Assembly (NCBI RefSeq): GCF_019799965.1
Contig: NZ_JABGCJ010000005.1
Span: forward strand, 124,001-188,000
Length of the DNA stretch: 64,000 nucleotides
Source: Modestobacter italicus
GTDB lineage: Bacteria; Actinomycetota; Actinomycetes; Mycobacteriales; Geodermatophilaceae
Direction of reading: 5' to 3'
Positions 13,651 through 22,700 of the stretch are shown here, piece after piece. Position numbers and translations under genes: made by a program. Numbering within the stretch: position 1 is the stretch's first letter; every line of letters begins with the position of its first letter. Below the pieces are notes generated by a model, which made no database searches, was not told the DNA's origin, and was given only the letters and a program-made list of their open reading frames with translations.

Positions 13651-14511
13651 GTGATCGATCCGAAGTCCACCGCAGACGACCTGCCCGAGCTGGACGACCC
13701 CGTGGTCGTGGTCGCGTTCGAGGGGTGGAACGACGCCGGGGACGCAGCGACCGGGGCCCTGGAGCACCTGGAGCTGATCTGGGACGCCACCCCGCTGGCC
13801 GCGTTGGACCCCGAGGACTACTACGACTTCCAGGTCAACCGCCCCACCGTCTCCCTCATCGACGGGGTCAGCCGCCGCATCGAGTGGCCCACCACCCGCC
13901 TGTCGGTGGCCAAGCCCCCCGGCAGCGACCGGCACGTGGTGCTCATCCGGGGCATCGAGCCGAACATGCGCTGGCGCACCTTCTGCGACGAGCTGATCGA
14001 GCTGGTCCAGGAGCTGGGTGCCACGACCGTCGTCGCGCTCGGCGCGCTGCTCGCCGACACCCCGCACACCCGGCCGACGCCGGTCACCGGCTCGGCCTAC
14101 GACGCCGACTCGGCGGCGGCCTGGGGCCTGGAGACCTCCCGCTACGAGGGCCCCACCGGCATCCTCGGCGTCTTCGCCGACGCCTGCGTCCAGTCCGGGC
14201 TGCCGGCGGTGAGCTTCTGGGCGGCGGTGCCGCACTACGTGTCCCAGCCGCCCTCGCCCCGGGCCACCGTCGCGCTGCTGCAGCGGGTCGAGGAGGTCCT
14301 GGAGATCACCGTCCCGCTGGGCACCCTGCCGCAGCAGGCCGACGACTGGGTGAAGACGGTCGACGAGATGGCCCAGGAGGACGAGGAGGTCGTGGAGTAC
14401 GTCCGCTCGCTGGAGGAGCGGCAGACCGCGACCGACCTGTCCCAGGCCAACGGCGACCAGATCGCCCGCGAGTTCGAGCGTTACCTGCGCCGCCGCGGCG
14501 GCGCCAGCTGA
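13651..14511 (+). CDS. PAC2-family protein
   Basis: The 286-aa protein begins at GTG after an AAGG site. It has the PAC2 fold signatures: VVVAFEGWNDAGDAATGALEHL at the N-terminus, VVLIRGIEPNMRW near residue 95, VVALGALLADTPHTRP near 130 and the GFPAVSFWAAVPHY-like stretch around 185-197. The family is related to proteasome assembly chaperone 2, but actinobacterial members have no established biochemical role. The charged C-terminus (about 230-286) is predicted helical. It diverges from metH with about 250 bp between the starts and ends 30 bp before a long hairpin. Confidence 0.85.
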   Translation: MIDPKSTADDLPELDDPVVVVAFEGWNDAGDAATGALEHLELIWDATPLAALDPEDYYDFQVNRPTVSLIDGVSRRIEWPTTRLSVAKPPGSDRHVVLIRGIEPNMRWRTFCDELIELVQELGATTVVALGALLADTPHTRPTPVTGSAYDADSAAAWGLETSRYEGPTGILGVFADACVQSGLPAVSFWAAVPHYVSQPPSPRATVALLQRVEEVLEITVPLGTLPQQADDWVKTVDEMAQEDEEVVEYVRSLEERQTATDLSQANGDQIAREFERYLRRRGGAS

Positions 14512-14541
14512 CCTGGTGCCCCGCCGTCGCCGGCGAGGCAC

Positions 14542-14598
14542 CGACATCGGGCTGGTGGTCGTCTCCCTGCGCGGGTGACGACCACCAGCCCGATGTCG
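14542..14598. terminator. 22-bp perfect-stem hairpin between convergent PAC2 and SDR genes
   Basis: The left arm 14542-14563 and right arm 14577-14598 are exact reverse complements (22 bp), separated by a 13-nt loop in which CCC and GGG could pair further. It sits 30 bp past the PAC2 stop and 18 bp past the end of the oppositely transcribed SDR gene. It therefore probably terminates transcription from both sides. The perfect length is unusual for an intrinsic terminator and could also mark a dispersed palindromic repeat. Confidence 0.7.
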
Positions 14599-14616
14599 TG
14601 TGTCGGGGACCGGGCC

Positions 14617-15357
14617 TCAGCGCCCGGGCAGCGTGCTCAGCGACTGCGAGCGCCGCGCCACGAGCTCGGCATAGGTGCCGTCGCGCTCGGCCCAGCGGTG
14701 CATGCGCACCCCCTCGACGAGCACTTCGTGCGGCGTGGGGTCTGCGGCCAGCAGCGCCATCACCTCGTCGAGGTAGCCCTCCAGCGGCAGCGCGGCCGGG
14801 TTCACCCGCTCCTGGCCCGCGGTCGCCACGGCCGGTGGCACGAGCTCGGCGACCTCCACCCCGGTCCCGGCCAGCTGCGCGCGGAGCGCCTCGGTGTAGG
14901 CGTGCACCCCTGCCTTGGACGCCGCGTAGCTCGGCATGAGCGGGAACGGCAGGAACGCGATGCCGGAGCTGACGGTGAGCACCGTGCCCGAGCCGCGGGC
15001 GAGCAGGTGCGGGGTGAAGGCGTCCACGACCCGGATGGTGCCGAGGAGGTTCGTGTCGATCGTGGTCTCGGCTGCGGCCCCGTGCGCGGGGTCGCGCAGG
15101 TCCTCGACGAGCATCACGCCGGACATCGTGACGACGACGTCCAGGCCCGGATGGGCGGCGAGCACCTCGTCCCTGGCGCGCAGGACCGACGCGGGGTCGG
15201 TGACGTCGATCCGCACGGTGTCCATGCCGTCCTGTGGCTGGGGGTCCCGGCCCCCGACGACGACCGTGCTGCCGGCGTCGGCGAACCGCTGGGCGAGCCC
15301 GCGCCCGATCCCGGACGTGCCGCCGACGACGAGGACGGTGCGCTGGGTGATCTGCAC
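14617..15357 (-). CDS. SDR-family oxidoreductase (DltE-like)
   Basis: This classical short-chain dehydrogenase is 246 aa from the GTG at 15357, which is preceded by AGGAGG. The nucleotide-binding motif VVGGTSGIGRG begins near residue 10. The Asn-containing segment near 105, the catalytic Ser in TVSSGIAFLPF and the YAASKAG motif near 140-145 complete the catalytic set. The frame continues upstream to 15423 without SDR similarity. Its best resemblance is to uncharacterised DltE-type reductases; the substrate is unknown. It diverges from an XRE regulator gene with 144 bp between starts, suggesting that regulator may control it. Confidence 0.85.
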   Translation of the reverse strand: MQITQRTVLVVGGTSGIGRGLAQRFADAGSTVVVGGRDPQPQDGMDTVRIDVTDPASVLRARDEVLAAHPGLDVVVTMSGVMLVEDLRDPAHGAAAETTIDTNLLGTIRVVDAFTPHLLARGSGTVLTVSSGIAFLPFPLMPSYAASKAGVHAYTEALRAQLAGTGVEVAELVPPAVATAGQERVNPAALPLEGYLDEVMALLAADPTPHEVLVEGVRMHRWAERDGTYAELVARRSQSLSTLPGR

Positions 15358-15501
15358 GGGAACCTCCTCCTGGTCCCCCGGTGGGGTCCGGGGCGACTCC
15401 GGCCAGCCTGGTGCGCGGACCATCGGCCAGGAGAGACCTCGCTGGTCCAGGGAGTGGCAGGGCCCCCTCTCCGACGTCCACGCCGGGCTACCGTCGAGCC
15501 G

Positions 15502-16359
15502 ATGGACGGCGACCAGGACACCAACCGGCTGGGCGCCTACCTACGGGCACGGCGTGCGCTGATCACCCCGGAGCAGGCCGGCATCCCGCCCGGGCTGCAG
15601 CGCCGGGTCGCCGGGCTGCGGCGCGAGGAGGTCGCCCTGCTGGCCGGGATCAGCGCCGACTACTACCTGCGGCTGGAACGTGGACGCGACCGGAACCCCT
15701 CCGAGCAGGTGCTGACCGCGCTCGCCCGTGTCCTGCAGCTGGACGACGTCGAGCACCGCTACCTGGTCGAGCTCGCCGGACCCCGGCGCCGGGCCCGTCC
15801 CAGCCGGCGGGCGGAGACGGTGCCCGCACGGCTGGCCCACCTGCTCGCCGCCGTCGACGTCCCGGCGTTCGTCGAGGGTCGGGCGTTCGACGTGCTGGCC
15901 GCAAACCCGCTCGCGGCAGCGCTCAACCCGCGGTTGCGCCCCGGTGAGAACCGGCTGCGCTCCCTGCTCCTCGATCCCGGCGAGCGGGGCTTCCACGCCG
16001 ACTGGGAAGCGGCCACGGCGGAGTTCGTCGGGTCGTTCCGCCGGTCGATCGACGGGGCCGTCGACGACCCGCGCATCGTGGACCTTGTCGGGGAGCTGTC
16101 ACTGGCCAGCGGCCGGTTCCGGGAGCTCTGGGCACGGCACGACGTCCGCCGGCTGCGCGGTGGCAGGACCAGCGTCCACCACCCTCTGGTCGGGGAGCTG
16201 CACCTGCACCGCGACAAGCTCCCCGTGGACGAGGTGACCCTGGTCCTCTACTACGCCGACGTGGGCAGCGGGTCCGCGGAGAAGCTGCAGGTGCTGGCCT
16301 CGCTGGCCGGCGAGGCCGCGGAGCGCCCGGCGGAGGCCAGCAGGACGCCCACGGTCTGA
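15502..16359 (+). CDS. XRE-family regulator with MmyB-like ligand domain
   Basis: This 285-aa DNA-binding protein opens with an HTH_XRE domain (about residues 8-72: LGAYLRARRALITPEQAG, REEVALLAGISADYYLRLERG). A MmyB-type C-terminal domain follows, with FDVLAANPLAAALNP, RSLLLDPGERGF and LYYADVGSGSAEKL near the end. The MmyB domain resembles PAS folds and in relatives binds a small hydrophobic ligand. Start and family length agree. Many such regulators sit divergently from the SDR gene they control, as here. Confidence 0.9.
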   Translation: MDGDQDTNRLGAYLRARRALITPEQAGIPPGLQRRVAGLRREEVALLAGISADYYLRLERGRDRNPSEQVLTALARVLQLDDVEHRYLVELAGPRRRARPSRRAETVPARLAHLLAAVDVPAFVEGRAFDVLAANPLAAALNPRLRPGENRLRSLLLDPGERGFHADWEAATAEFVGSFRRSIDGAVDDPRIVDLVGELSLASGRFRELWARHDVRRLRGGRTSVHHPLVGELHLHRDKLPVDEVTLVLYYADVGSGSAEKLQVLASLAGEAAERPAEASRTPTV

Positions 16360-16378
16360 TCGCGCCGGGCCGGCGGGC

Positions 16379-17488
16379 CTAGGGCGTGACGAGCAGCGGG
16401 CGCATCCGAACGGTGGCGGTGTCGTCGAAGAGCCGGTCGTGGGTGGCCAGGGCGAACCGGTCGGTCATGCCGGTGACGTAGTCGACGACCTGGGTGAGCA
16501 CGTCGGCCTCGGTGTCCCGGTAGCTGGCCGGGATCAGCTCGGGGTGGGCCAGGTGGTGGTCGACCAGCCGCCGGATGACGTCGATCGCGACGTGCTTCTG
16601 CCCCGCGGCGACCTCGGACCCGTAGACCCGTTCGAACATGAACGCCCGCAGCTCGTGCATCGCGTCCAGGGCGTCGGGGTCCATCCGCACCGCAGGCGCC
16701 GGTGGCCCGCCGGGGACCGCGTGGCGGGCGTCGTCCATCGCCCGGCGGAAGGTGCCGTCGACGACCGCCTCGATCATCGCGCCGACCATGGCGCCGCCGG
16801 GCGGACCGAAGGTGGCCAGCGTGCGGGCCGGCAGGTCACCGGGGCGCAGCACCCCGGCCCGGACGGCGTCGAGCGCGTCGTGGGACAGGTAGCCGATCCG
16901 GTCGGCGAATCGCACGCACTCGGCCTCGCGGGTCGCCGGGGGCGGGTCGATCTTCCAGCTGTGCGCCCGGACGCCGTCGCGCACCTCCCAGGTGAGGTTG
17001 AGGTCCTCGAGCACCTCGACGATGCGCACGCCCTGGGCGGCGTGGTGCCAGCCGCCCGCCACGTAGGGCTCCAGCGCGTCCTCACCGATGTGCCCGAACG
17101 GCGAGTGGCCGACGTCGTGGGCCAGCGCGATCGACTCGGCCAGCGTCTCGTGCAGGCCCAGGGCCCGCGCCAGGGACCGGGCGACCTGGGTGACCTGCAG
17201 GGTGTGGGTGAGCCGGGTGACGAAGTGGTCGCCGTCGGGGTGCAGGAAGACCTGGGTCTTGTGCTTGAGCCGGCGGAAGGCCTTGGCGTGCAGGATCCGG
17301 TCGCGGTCGAGCTCCCAGCAGGTGCGCAGCTCGTCCTCGGGCTCGGGGCGTGCCCGGCCCCGGGACCGGGCCGACCGGGCCGCGGCCGGGGCCAGCTGCG
17401 CCTCGGCGTCCTCCCGTGCCTGCCGGTCGATCCGGGAGAAGGCAGGCGGGTGCGCCAGCCACTCGGAGCCCGTCCCGCCCCCGCTCAC
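16379..17488 (-). CDS. dgt: Deoxyguanosinetriphosphate triphosphohydrolase-like HD protein
   Basis: This HD-superfamily dNTP triphosphohydrolase (369 aa) carries the metal-binding signature: His in [24 protein letters not shown] with the HD pair, and a distal Asp in [11 protein letters not shown]. The segment [18 protein letters not shown] matches the type-2 dGTPase-like subgroup. It removes tripolyphosphate from dNTPs, influencing nucleotide pools and DNA fidelity. The GTG start overlaps the mshC stop by four bases (GTGA), so the two are probably co-translated. The first 45 residues are variable and Ala/Arg-rich. The last ten residues lie 19 bp from the convergent XRE gene. Confidence 0.93.
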   Translation of the reverse strand: MSGGGTGSEWLAHPPAFSRIDRQAREDAEAQLAPAAARSARSRGRARPEPEDELRTCWELDRDRILHAKAFRRLKHKTQVFLHPDGDHFVTRLTHTLQVTQVARSLARALGLHETLAESIALAHDVGHSPFGHIGEDALEPYVAGGWHHAAQGVRIVEVLEDLNLTWEVRDGVRAHSWKIDPPPATREAECVRFADRIGYLSHDALDAVRAGVLRPGDLPARTLATFGPPGGAMVGAMIEAVVDGTFRRAMDDARHAVPGGPPAPAVRMDPDALDAMHELRAFMFERVYGSEVAAGQKHVAIDVIRRLVDHHLAHPELIPASYRDTEADVLTQVVDYVTGMTDRFALATHDRLFDDTATVRMRPLLVTP

Positions 17489-18768
17489 GGCGTCAGTGCG
17501 ATCCCGAGCAGCGCGTCGACCAGGTCGGCGACGACGGTGGGCGACTGCTCGTCCCAGTCGTCGCCGGCCTGCGCGGCCGGGATGCCGCCTCCCGACGCTG
17601 CCTCGGCGAGGCTGGCGGCGGCCCAGGCGTCGACCACGGCGAGGGCGCCGGGGGTGTCCAGGTCGTCGGCGAGGCGTTCACGCACCGCGGACAGCACCGG
17701 GCCGGCCGGCGCGCCCAGCGGCAGGGCCGCTGCCCGCCGCCAGGTGTCCAGCCGGCGCAGGGCCCGGTCGAGCAGGTCCGGCGTCCAGGCCCGGTCGGTG
17801 CGGTAGTGGCCGGCGAGCAGGGCCAGCCGGATCGCCATCGGGTCGACGCCGTCACCGCGGAGCCGGGAGACGAACACCAGGTTGCCCCGGCTCTTGCTCA
17901 TCTTCTCGCCGTCCAGGCCGATCATCGCCGCGTGCACGTAGGCCTGCGCGAAGGGCTTGGTGCCGGTGAGGGCCTCGGCGTGCACCGCGGAGTACTCGTG
18001 GTGCGGGAAGACCAGGTCGCTGCCACCGCCCTGCACGTCGAAGCCCATGCCGATGGTGTCCAGGGCGATCGCGGCGCACTCGATGTGCCAGCCCGGGCGG
18101 CCGGCGACGCCCCGCGGGCCGGGCCAGGACGGCTCGCCGTCCCGGGCGCCACGCCACAGCAGCGGGTCGAGCCGGTTGCGCTTGCCCGCCCGGTCGGGGT
18201 CACCGCCGCGCTCGGCGGACAGCTGCAGCATGGTCGCCTCGTCGTAGCCGGACTCGCCGCCGAAACCGGGCGCCTGGGCCACGTCGTGGTAGACGTCACC
18301 GGTGCCGTCGTCGAGCTGGTAGGCCAGGCCCGCGGCCCAGAGCGACTCGACGTGCGCGACGATCCGCGGGATCGACTCGACCGCACCCACGTAGTCGTCC
18401 GGGGGCAGCACCCGCAGCGCCGTCATGTCCTCGCGGAACAGTGCCGTCTCGCGCATGCCCAGGACGATCCAGTCCTCGCCGTCGCGGTTCGCCCGCTCGA
18501 ACAGCGGGTCGTCGACGTCGGTGACGTTCTGCACGAAGTGCACCGCGTGCCGCGCGTCCCGCCAGACCCGGTTGACCAGGTCGAAGGCCAGGTAGGTGGC
18601 GGCGTGCCCGAGGTGGGTGGCGTCGTAGGGCGTGATGCCGCAGACGTACATCCGGGCGGTGCGGCCCGGCTGCGTCTGGACGACCTCGCCGCGCGCGGTG
18701 TCGTACAGCCGCAGGGCGGGGCCGGACCCGGGCAGGGTCGGGAGCAGTGGAGCGGGCCAGGAGAGCAC
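17485..18768 (-). CDS. mshC: Mycothiol cysteine ligase MshC
   Basis: This 427-aa enzyme ligates cysteine to glucosaminyl-inositol with ATP, the penultimate step of mycothiol synthesis. It is a cysteinyl-tRNA synthetase paralogue lacking the anticodon domain. It has [18 protein letters not shown] (zinc Cys and HIGH-like motif), HIECAAIAL and FPHHEYSA (other zinc ligands), and the loop KMSKSRGN. The start is the GTG at 18768 giving [14 protein letters not shown], matching the N-terminus of known MshC; the open frame extends 14 codons further without similarity. It overlaps the dgt-like gene downstream. Mycothiol synthesis is confined to Actinobacteria, supporting the taxonomic placement. Confidence 0.96.
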   Translation of the reverse strand: MLSWPAPLLPTLPGSGPALRLYDTARGEVVQTQPGRTARMYVCGITPYDATHLGHAATYLAFDLVNRVWRDARHAVHFVQNVTDVDDPLFERANRDGEDWIVLGMRETALFREDMTALRVLPPDDYVGAVESIPRIVAHVESLWAAGLAYQLDDGTGDVYHDVAQAPGFGGESGYDEATMLQLSAERGGDPDRAGKRNRLDPLLWRGARDGEPSWPGPRGVAGRPGWHIECAAIALDTIGMGFDVQGGGSDLVFPHHEYSAVHAEALTGTKPFAQAYVHAAMIGLDGEKMSKSRGNLVFVSRLRGDGVDPMAIRLALLAGHYRTDRAWTPDLLDRALRRLDTWRRAAALPLGAPAGPVLSAVRERLADDLDTPGALAVVDAWAAASLAEAASGGGIPAAQAGDDWDEQSPTVVADLVDALLGIALTP

Positions 18769-18840
18769 GTCGGAAGGGTAAGACCGGCCACCGACAGCGC
18801 GGCAGGCCACCCGCAGCCGGGGGTCCTCGGGGCGGTGTGC

Positions 18841-19227
18841 TCAGGGCCAGGTGGTGGCGTGCCGCTCGAACTCGTCGCCGGTCTGGACGCCGACCACGCA
18901 GAACAGCAGGCCCGCCGGGTCCTTCATCTGCCAGAAGCCGCCCATGTCGGCGATCCGCACCGCACCCAGCCGTTCCAGCCGGGCCACCTCGGCGTGCACG
19001 TCGTCGGTCTCGATGTCGACGTGCCAGCGGGGTGGGGTGCCCTCACCGGTGCGCTGCACCTCCAGGTGGAACCCGTCGGCGAAGGACCCGAGCGAGGACC
19101 AGTGGTCGTCGATCCCGTCGGGCTCGACCGGGTGCCCGGTGGCCCGGGACCAGAACTGCTGCCCCCGGTCGTGCAACTGCGGCGGCAGGTCGATGAGCAG
19201 GACAGCCAGTCGGCTCCGGTGCGGCAC
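18841..19227 (-). CDS. VOC/glyoxalase-like domain protein
   Basis: The 128-aa protein from the GTG at 19227 reads as a single vicinal-oxygen-chelate module pair. It has LAVLLIDLP at the start, SLGSFADGFHLEVQRTG in the middle and PRWHVDIETDDVHAEVARLERLG then MKDPAGLLFCVVGVQTG near the end. The WHVDIET histidine and downstream glutamate positions fit the fold, but no substrate can be assigned. The open frame runs a further 60 codons upstream without family similarity. It is transcribed toward mshC with a 72-bp gap and could be its upstream operon partner. Confidence 0.75.
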   Translation of the reverse strand: MPHRSRLAVLLIDLPPQLHDRGQQFWSRATGHPVEPDGIDDHWSSLGSFADGFHLEVQRTGEGTPPRWHVDIETDDVHAEVARLERLGAVRIADMGGFWQMKDPAGLLFCVVGVQTGDEFERHATTWP

Positions 19228-19462
19228 CCCGCAGACCCTGCCAGCCCGCCCCGCAGAAGTCAGCAGGTCAGACGACGCAGGTCCCTGCAGCCGCTGGCAG
19301 CGGACCGGTGAGCCGATGTCGGATCTGACCGCGGCCGCCGCGACAGCGGCTCGGCGGGAGGAGTGGGGGCCGGAGGCTCCCGCGACCGACCGGCGGCAAG
19401 GGCTCAACGTCCGCCGGGGACGGCACCTGTCCGCGGTGTCGTCCGTCAGGACGACGATGTGC

Positions 19463-20317
19463 TCAGAACGGCGGCCAGGGCAGCGCCGGCCAGTCGCCGC
19501 TGGGCTGCGGGTGCAGCTTGGTGCGCAGCAGCTCGGCGACCCGCTGCTGGGTGCGGCGGACCTCGCGCCGGGTGAGGTGCTCGTGCAGCTGCTCCCCCAG
19601 CTCCCCGCGCAGCTGCTCGTCCAGCCGCTCCAGGACCGCCAGGTGCTCCAGCAGCAGCGGCTTGCCGGCCCAGCGCCACAGCAGGGTGCGCAACTTGGGG
19701 TCGGCGGAGAAGCAGATGCCGTGGTCGACGCCGTAGACGTGTCCGTCGGGCATCGGGATGATGTGGCCGCCCTTGCGGTCGGCGTTGTTGACCACCGCGT
19801 CGAAGACGGCCATCCGGCGCAGCCCGGGGTCGTCGCGGCGGACGAACTCGGCGAGGTCGATGGTCGGGTCGGCGTCCATCCAGAGCTGGACCATGCCGGT
19901 GCCGAACGGGCCGTCGCGGAGCAGCGTCGGCGGGACGACCGACCAGCCGGTCGCCTCCGACACCAGGTGCGCGCTGATCTCCCGGCCGGCGAGGGTGCCG
20001 TCGGGGAAGTCCCAGAGCGGCCGCTCCCCCGCCACCGGCTTGTACACGCACGCGCCGGCCAGGGTGTCGGTGCGGATGGCCCCGATCAGCGTCACGTTGC
20101 TGGCGTCGAGCAGCCGGCCCTCCAGGTCCAGCTCGCCCTCGCGCAGCAGGGTGGCGACCTCCTCGGCCGCGGACGGCGCGCGGCGGTCCCCGTGGTCGAA
20201 GGCGGTGAGGTCCAGGGTGCGGACGTCGCCGTCCTCCTCCTCGCCGTCCTCGTAGACGTACTCGTACTCGTCGGCGTCCTCGACCGGCTCGTCGCCCGGG
20301 CTCACGGGGGCGGTCAT
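19463..20317 (-). CDS. SCO1664-family protein (PI3/4-kinase-like fold)
   Basis: This 284-aa protein belongs to the actinobacterial SCO1664 family, related to phosphatidylinositol 3/4-kinase-like folds. An acidic, disordered start (about residues 7-32) is followed by GACVYKPVAGERPLWDFPDG (nucleotide-binding-like Lys), REISAHLVSEATGW, VVNNADRKGGHI (catalytic-loop-like) and YGVDHGICFS (metal-binding Asp). By similarity it may be a kinase or phosphotransferase, but no substrate is known to me. It starts at ATG 20317, 16 bp downstream of the DUF3090 gene, and belongs to a block with DUF3090, a histidine phosphatase, UppP and mshC. Confidence 0.85.
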   Translation of the reverse strand: MTAPVSPGDEPVEDADEYEYVYEDGEEEDGDVRTLDLTAFDHGDRRAPSAAEEVATLLREGELDLEGRLLDASNVTLIGAIRTDTLAGACVYKPVAGERPLWDFPDGTLAGREISAHLVSEATGWSVVPPTLLRDGPFGTGMVQLWMDADPTIDLAEFVRRDDPGLRRMAVFDAVVNNADRKGGHIIPMPDGHVYGVDHGICFSADPKLRTLLWRWAGKPLLLEHLAVLERLDEQLRGELGEQLHEHLTRREVRRTQQRVAELLRTKLHPQPSGDWPALPWPPF

Positions 20318-20333
20318 CGTGGTGGCCCGGCGA

Positions 20334-20885
20334 TCAGCGCCGGTAGCCGTTCTGCCGGGGGCACACGTGCCCGGCCGGGTCCAGCGGCAGGGAGCACAGC
20401 GGGCAGGACGGGCGGCCGGCGGCGATGACCCGGCGGGCGCGGGCGACGAAGGCGCGGGCCGCGGCCGGGGTGATGGTCACCCGCAGCGCGTCGGGGCCCT
20501 CGTCGCTGTCGGAGAGGATCACGTCCTCCTCGATCGGCTCCTCGCCGGCGGCCACGGCCTCGACGACGACGGCGTCGGCCTCGCCGTCCCAGGCCAGGCC
20601 CATGGCGGCGACCCGGAACTCCTCGTCCACCGGAGCGGTGAGCGGGTCGAGGTCGTCGACGTCGGCATCGGGCGGGACGACGACGGAGGCACGGCCGGCC
20701 ACCTCGTCGAGCAGCTCGCTCATCCGGTCGGCCAGCACCTGGACCTGCGTCTTCTCCAGCGCCACGCTGATCGTGCGGCCGGCCTCGTCGGAGGCCTGCA
20801 GGTAGAAGGTGCGGTCGCCGGGCTGGCCCACCGTGCCGGCGACGAACCGGGTGGGACGGTCGAAGAGGAAGACCTGACGAGGCAC
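20334..20885 (-). CDS. DUF3090-family protein with C-terminal zinc ribbon
   Basis: This 183-aa protein of the SCO1665/Rv2134c type starts at GTG 20885. The N-terminal domain has FLFDRPTRFVAGTVGQPG and FYLQASDEAGRTISVALEK. A conserved C-terminal segment contains RPSCPLCSLPLDPAGHVCPR, a Cys-x2-Cys plus later Cys pattern that looks like a small zinc ribbon with a His as the likely fourth ligand. No function is established. It lies 10 bp downstream of the histidine phosphatase gene and 16 bp upstream of the SCO1664 gene, so the three are surely one transcription unit. Confidence 0.85.
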   Translation of the reverse strand: MPRQVFLFDRPTRFVAGTVGQPGDRTFYLQASDEAGRTISVALEKTQVQVLADRMSELLDEVAGRASVVVPPDADVDDLDPLTAPVDEEFRVAAMGLAWDGEADAVVVEAVAAGEEPIEEDVILSDSDEGPDALRVTITPAAARAFVARARRVIAAGRPSCPLCSLPLDPAGHVCPRQNGYRR

Positions 20886-20895
20886 GGCGATCAGG

Positions 20896-21612
20896 TTACG
20901 CGGCGCCGGAGCCCGCGCCGCCGCCGACGACCGCGTCGGAGGAGGCCTTCCGCCGGCCGCGCTTCTTCTTCGGCGGGATGAGGGCGGCCACGTCCCCGCC
21001 GGTGTCGTTGACCCGGACGACGAAGGGCCGGGTGTCGGTGTAGGTGACCACCGAGATCGACGCCGGGTCGACGACGATGCGCTGGAAGGAGTCCAGGTGC
21101 ATGCCGAAAGCGTCGGCCAGGATCGCCTTGATCACGTCGCCGTGGCTACAGGCCACCCAGACGGCGTCCGGGCCGAGCTGGGCGTTCCACTCCCGGACGG
21201 CGGCGACCGCGCGGGCCTGGGTCTGGGCGAGCCCCTCCCCCTCGTCCCCGGGGAACACCGCGGCCGAGGGGTGCTGCTGCACGACCTTCCAGAGCGGCTC
21301 CTTGGCCAGCTCCTTGATCGGCCGGCCGGTCCAGTCGCCGTAGCGGGCCTCGCCGAGCCGGTCGTCGGTGCGCAGCTCCAGCTCCCGGCCGGCCGCGCCC
21401 TGGGCCTCGCAGACGACCCCGGCGGTCTGCTGGCAGCGCTCCAGCGGGCTGCTGACCACCGCGGCGAGCGGCACGGCGGCCAGCCGCTGGGCCACCGCCT
21501 GCACCTGCCCCTGGCCGGTCTCGTCGAGCTGGACGCCGGGGGTCCAGCCGGCGAGCACGCCGGCGGTGTTGGCCGTCGTCCGGCCGTGCCTGAGCAGGAT
21601 GACCGTCGTCAT
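20896..21612 (-). CDS. Histidine phosphatase-superfamily protein (MSMEG_4193 type)
   Basis: This 238-aa enzyme has the RHG motif VILLRHGRTTANT (phospho-histidine nucleophile), SSPLERCQQTA, EARYGDWTGRPIKEL and the second catalytic His in VACSHGDVIKAIL. This is the phosphoglycerate-mutase-like fold used as a phosphatase. A Lys/Arg-rich tail PPKKKRGRRKASSD extends the C-terminus and could bind nucleic acid or acidic lipids. It is the first gene of the block running into DUF3090 and SCO1664 and lies 93 bp downstream of uppP. The true substrate is unknown. Confidence 0.9.
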   Translation of the reverse strand: MTTVILLRHGRTTANTAGVLAGWTPGVQLDETGQGQVQAVAQRLAAVPLAAVVSSPLERCQQTAGVVCEAQGAAGRELELRTDDRLGEARYGDWTGRPIKELAKEPLWKVVQQHPSAAVFPGDEGEGLAQTQARAVAAVREWNAQLGPDAVWVACSHGDVIKAILADAFGMHLDSFQRIVVDPASISVVTYTDTRPFVVRVNDTGGDVAALIPPKKKRGRRKASSDAVVGGGAGSGAA

Positions 21613-21705
21613 GGGGCGTGCCTCCTCGATCGGCCGCGGGCGGGGGCCCGGTGCCGCAGCGAGCTTATGGTCGCTGTTCCCGGGCCCGGCAGCGCCGGCC
21701 CACCG

Positions 21706-22539
21706 TCAGGTGGGGTCGAGCACGCCCGCGCCGACGAGCGCCAGGAGCAGCAGCCCCAGCGCGATCCGGTAGACGACGAACGGGGTGAAGCTGCGCCGGG
21801 AGACGTACCGGAGCAGCCAGGCGATGACCGCCAGCCCCACGCCGAAGGCGATGACGGTGGCCAGGATCGTCGGCCCCCACGCGACGCCGGCGCCCTCGGT
21901 GTCCCCGGTCAGCGCCTCGTAGCTCTGGAAGAACCCAGCGCCCAGCACCGCCGGGACGGCGAGCAGGAAGGAGTAGCGGGTGGCGGCCACCCGCGAGTAG
22001 CCCAGCAGCCGGCCCGCGGTGATCGTGCCGCCGGACCGGGAGACGCCGGGGATCAGCGCCATCGCCTGGGCCAGCCCGTACGCCAGGCCGTGCTTGACGG
22101 TGAGGTCGGTCAGCTCCCGGTCGGTGCGGCCGATCCGGTCGGCGACGTAGAGCACCAGGGAGAAGGCGACCAGCGCGATCGCCACGATCCGCAGGTCACG
22201 GAAGGTGGTTTCGATCCGGTCCTGGAAGAGCAGGCCCAGGACGACGATCGGCAGGCTGCCGATGATGATCAGCCAGCCCATCCGGGCATCGTGGTCGCCG
22301 CGGGCCTCGCGGTCGTACAGGGCCCGCACCCAGGCCTTGATGATCCGCCAGATGTCGTGCCGGAAGTACAGCAGGACGGCGATCTCGGTGCCGATCTGGG
22401 TGATCGCGGTGAAGGCGGCACCCGGGTCGCCCCAGCCGAACGCCTCCCCGACCACCCGCAGGTGGGCGCTGGAGGAGATCGGCAGGAACTCGGTCAGGCC
22501 CTGCACGAGACCCAGGACGGCGGCTTCGATCCACCCCAT
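21706..22539 (-). CDS. uppP: Undecaprenyl-diphosphatase UppP (BacA)
   Basis: This 277-aa integral membrane phosphatase recycles undecaprenyl pyrophosphate to the monophosphate carrier needed for peptidoglycan and other envelope polymers. Both signature motifs are present: [19 protein letters not shown] near residue 14, with the E-rich motif and the His, and [13 protein letters not shown] near 165. Around eight hydrophobic segments are visible. Overexpression confers bacitracin tolerance in relatives. It precedes the histidine phosphatase/DUF3090/SCO1664 block on the same strand, an order I also recall for mycobacteria (Rv2136c-Rv2133c). Confidence 0.96.
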   Translation of the reverse strand: MGWIEAAVLGLVQGLTEFLPISSSAHLRVVGEAFGWGDPGAAFTAITQIGTEIAVLLYFRHDIWRIIKAWVRALYDREARGDHDARMGWLIIIGSLPIVVLGLLFQDRIETTFRDLRIVAIALVAFSLVLYVADRIGRTDRELTDLTVKHGLAYGLAQAMALIPGVSRSGGTITAGRLLGYSRVAATRYSFLLAVPAVLGAGFFQSYEALTGDTEGAGVAWGPTILATVIAFGVGLAVIAWLLRYVSRRSFTPFVVYRIALGLLLLALVGAGVLDPT

Positions 22540-22700
22540 GGTCAGCCTCCCCGCTGGTCGGTCAGCGGATGGGCGGGGCAGGTCGAGGGCTGTCGCACGA
22601 CAGGCACCCTAGGTGGCGGGCCCGACGGGGCCCGCCAGACGGCTCCGAGAGGTTCGTCGCTGCCGGGGGACGTCGGTGGGCAACGGTAGGTTGACCCGTC

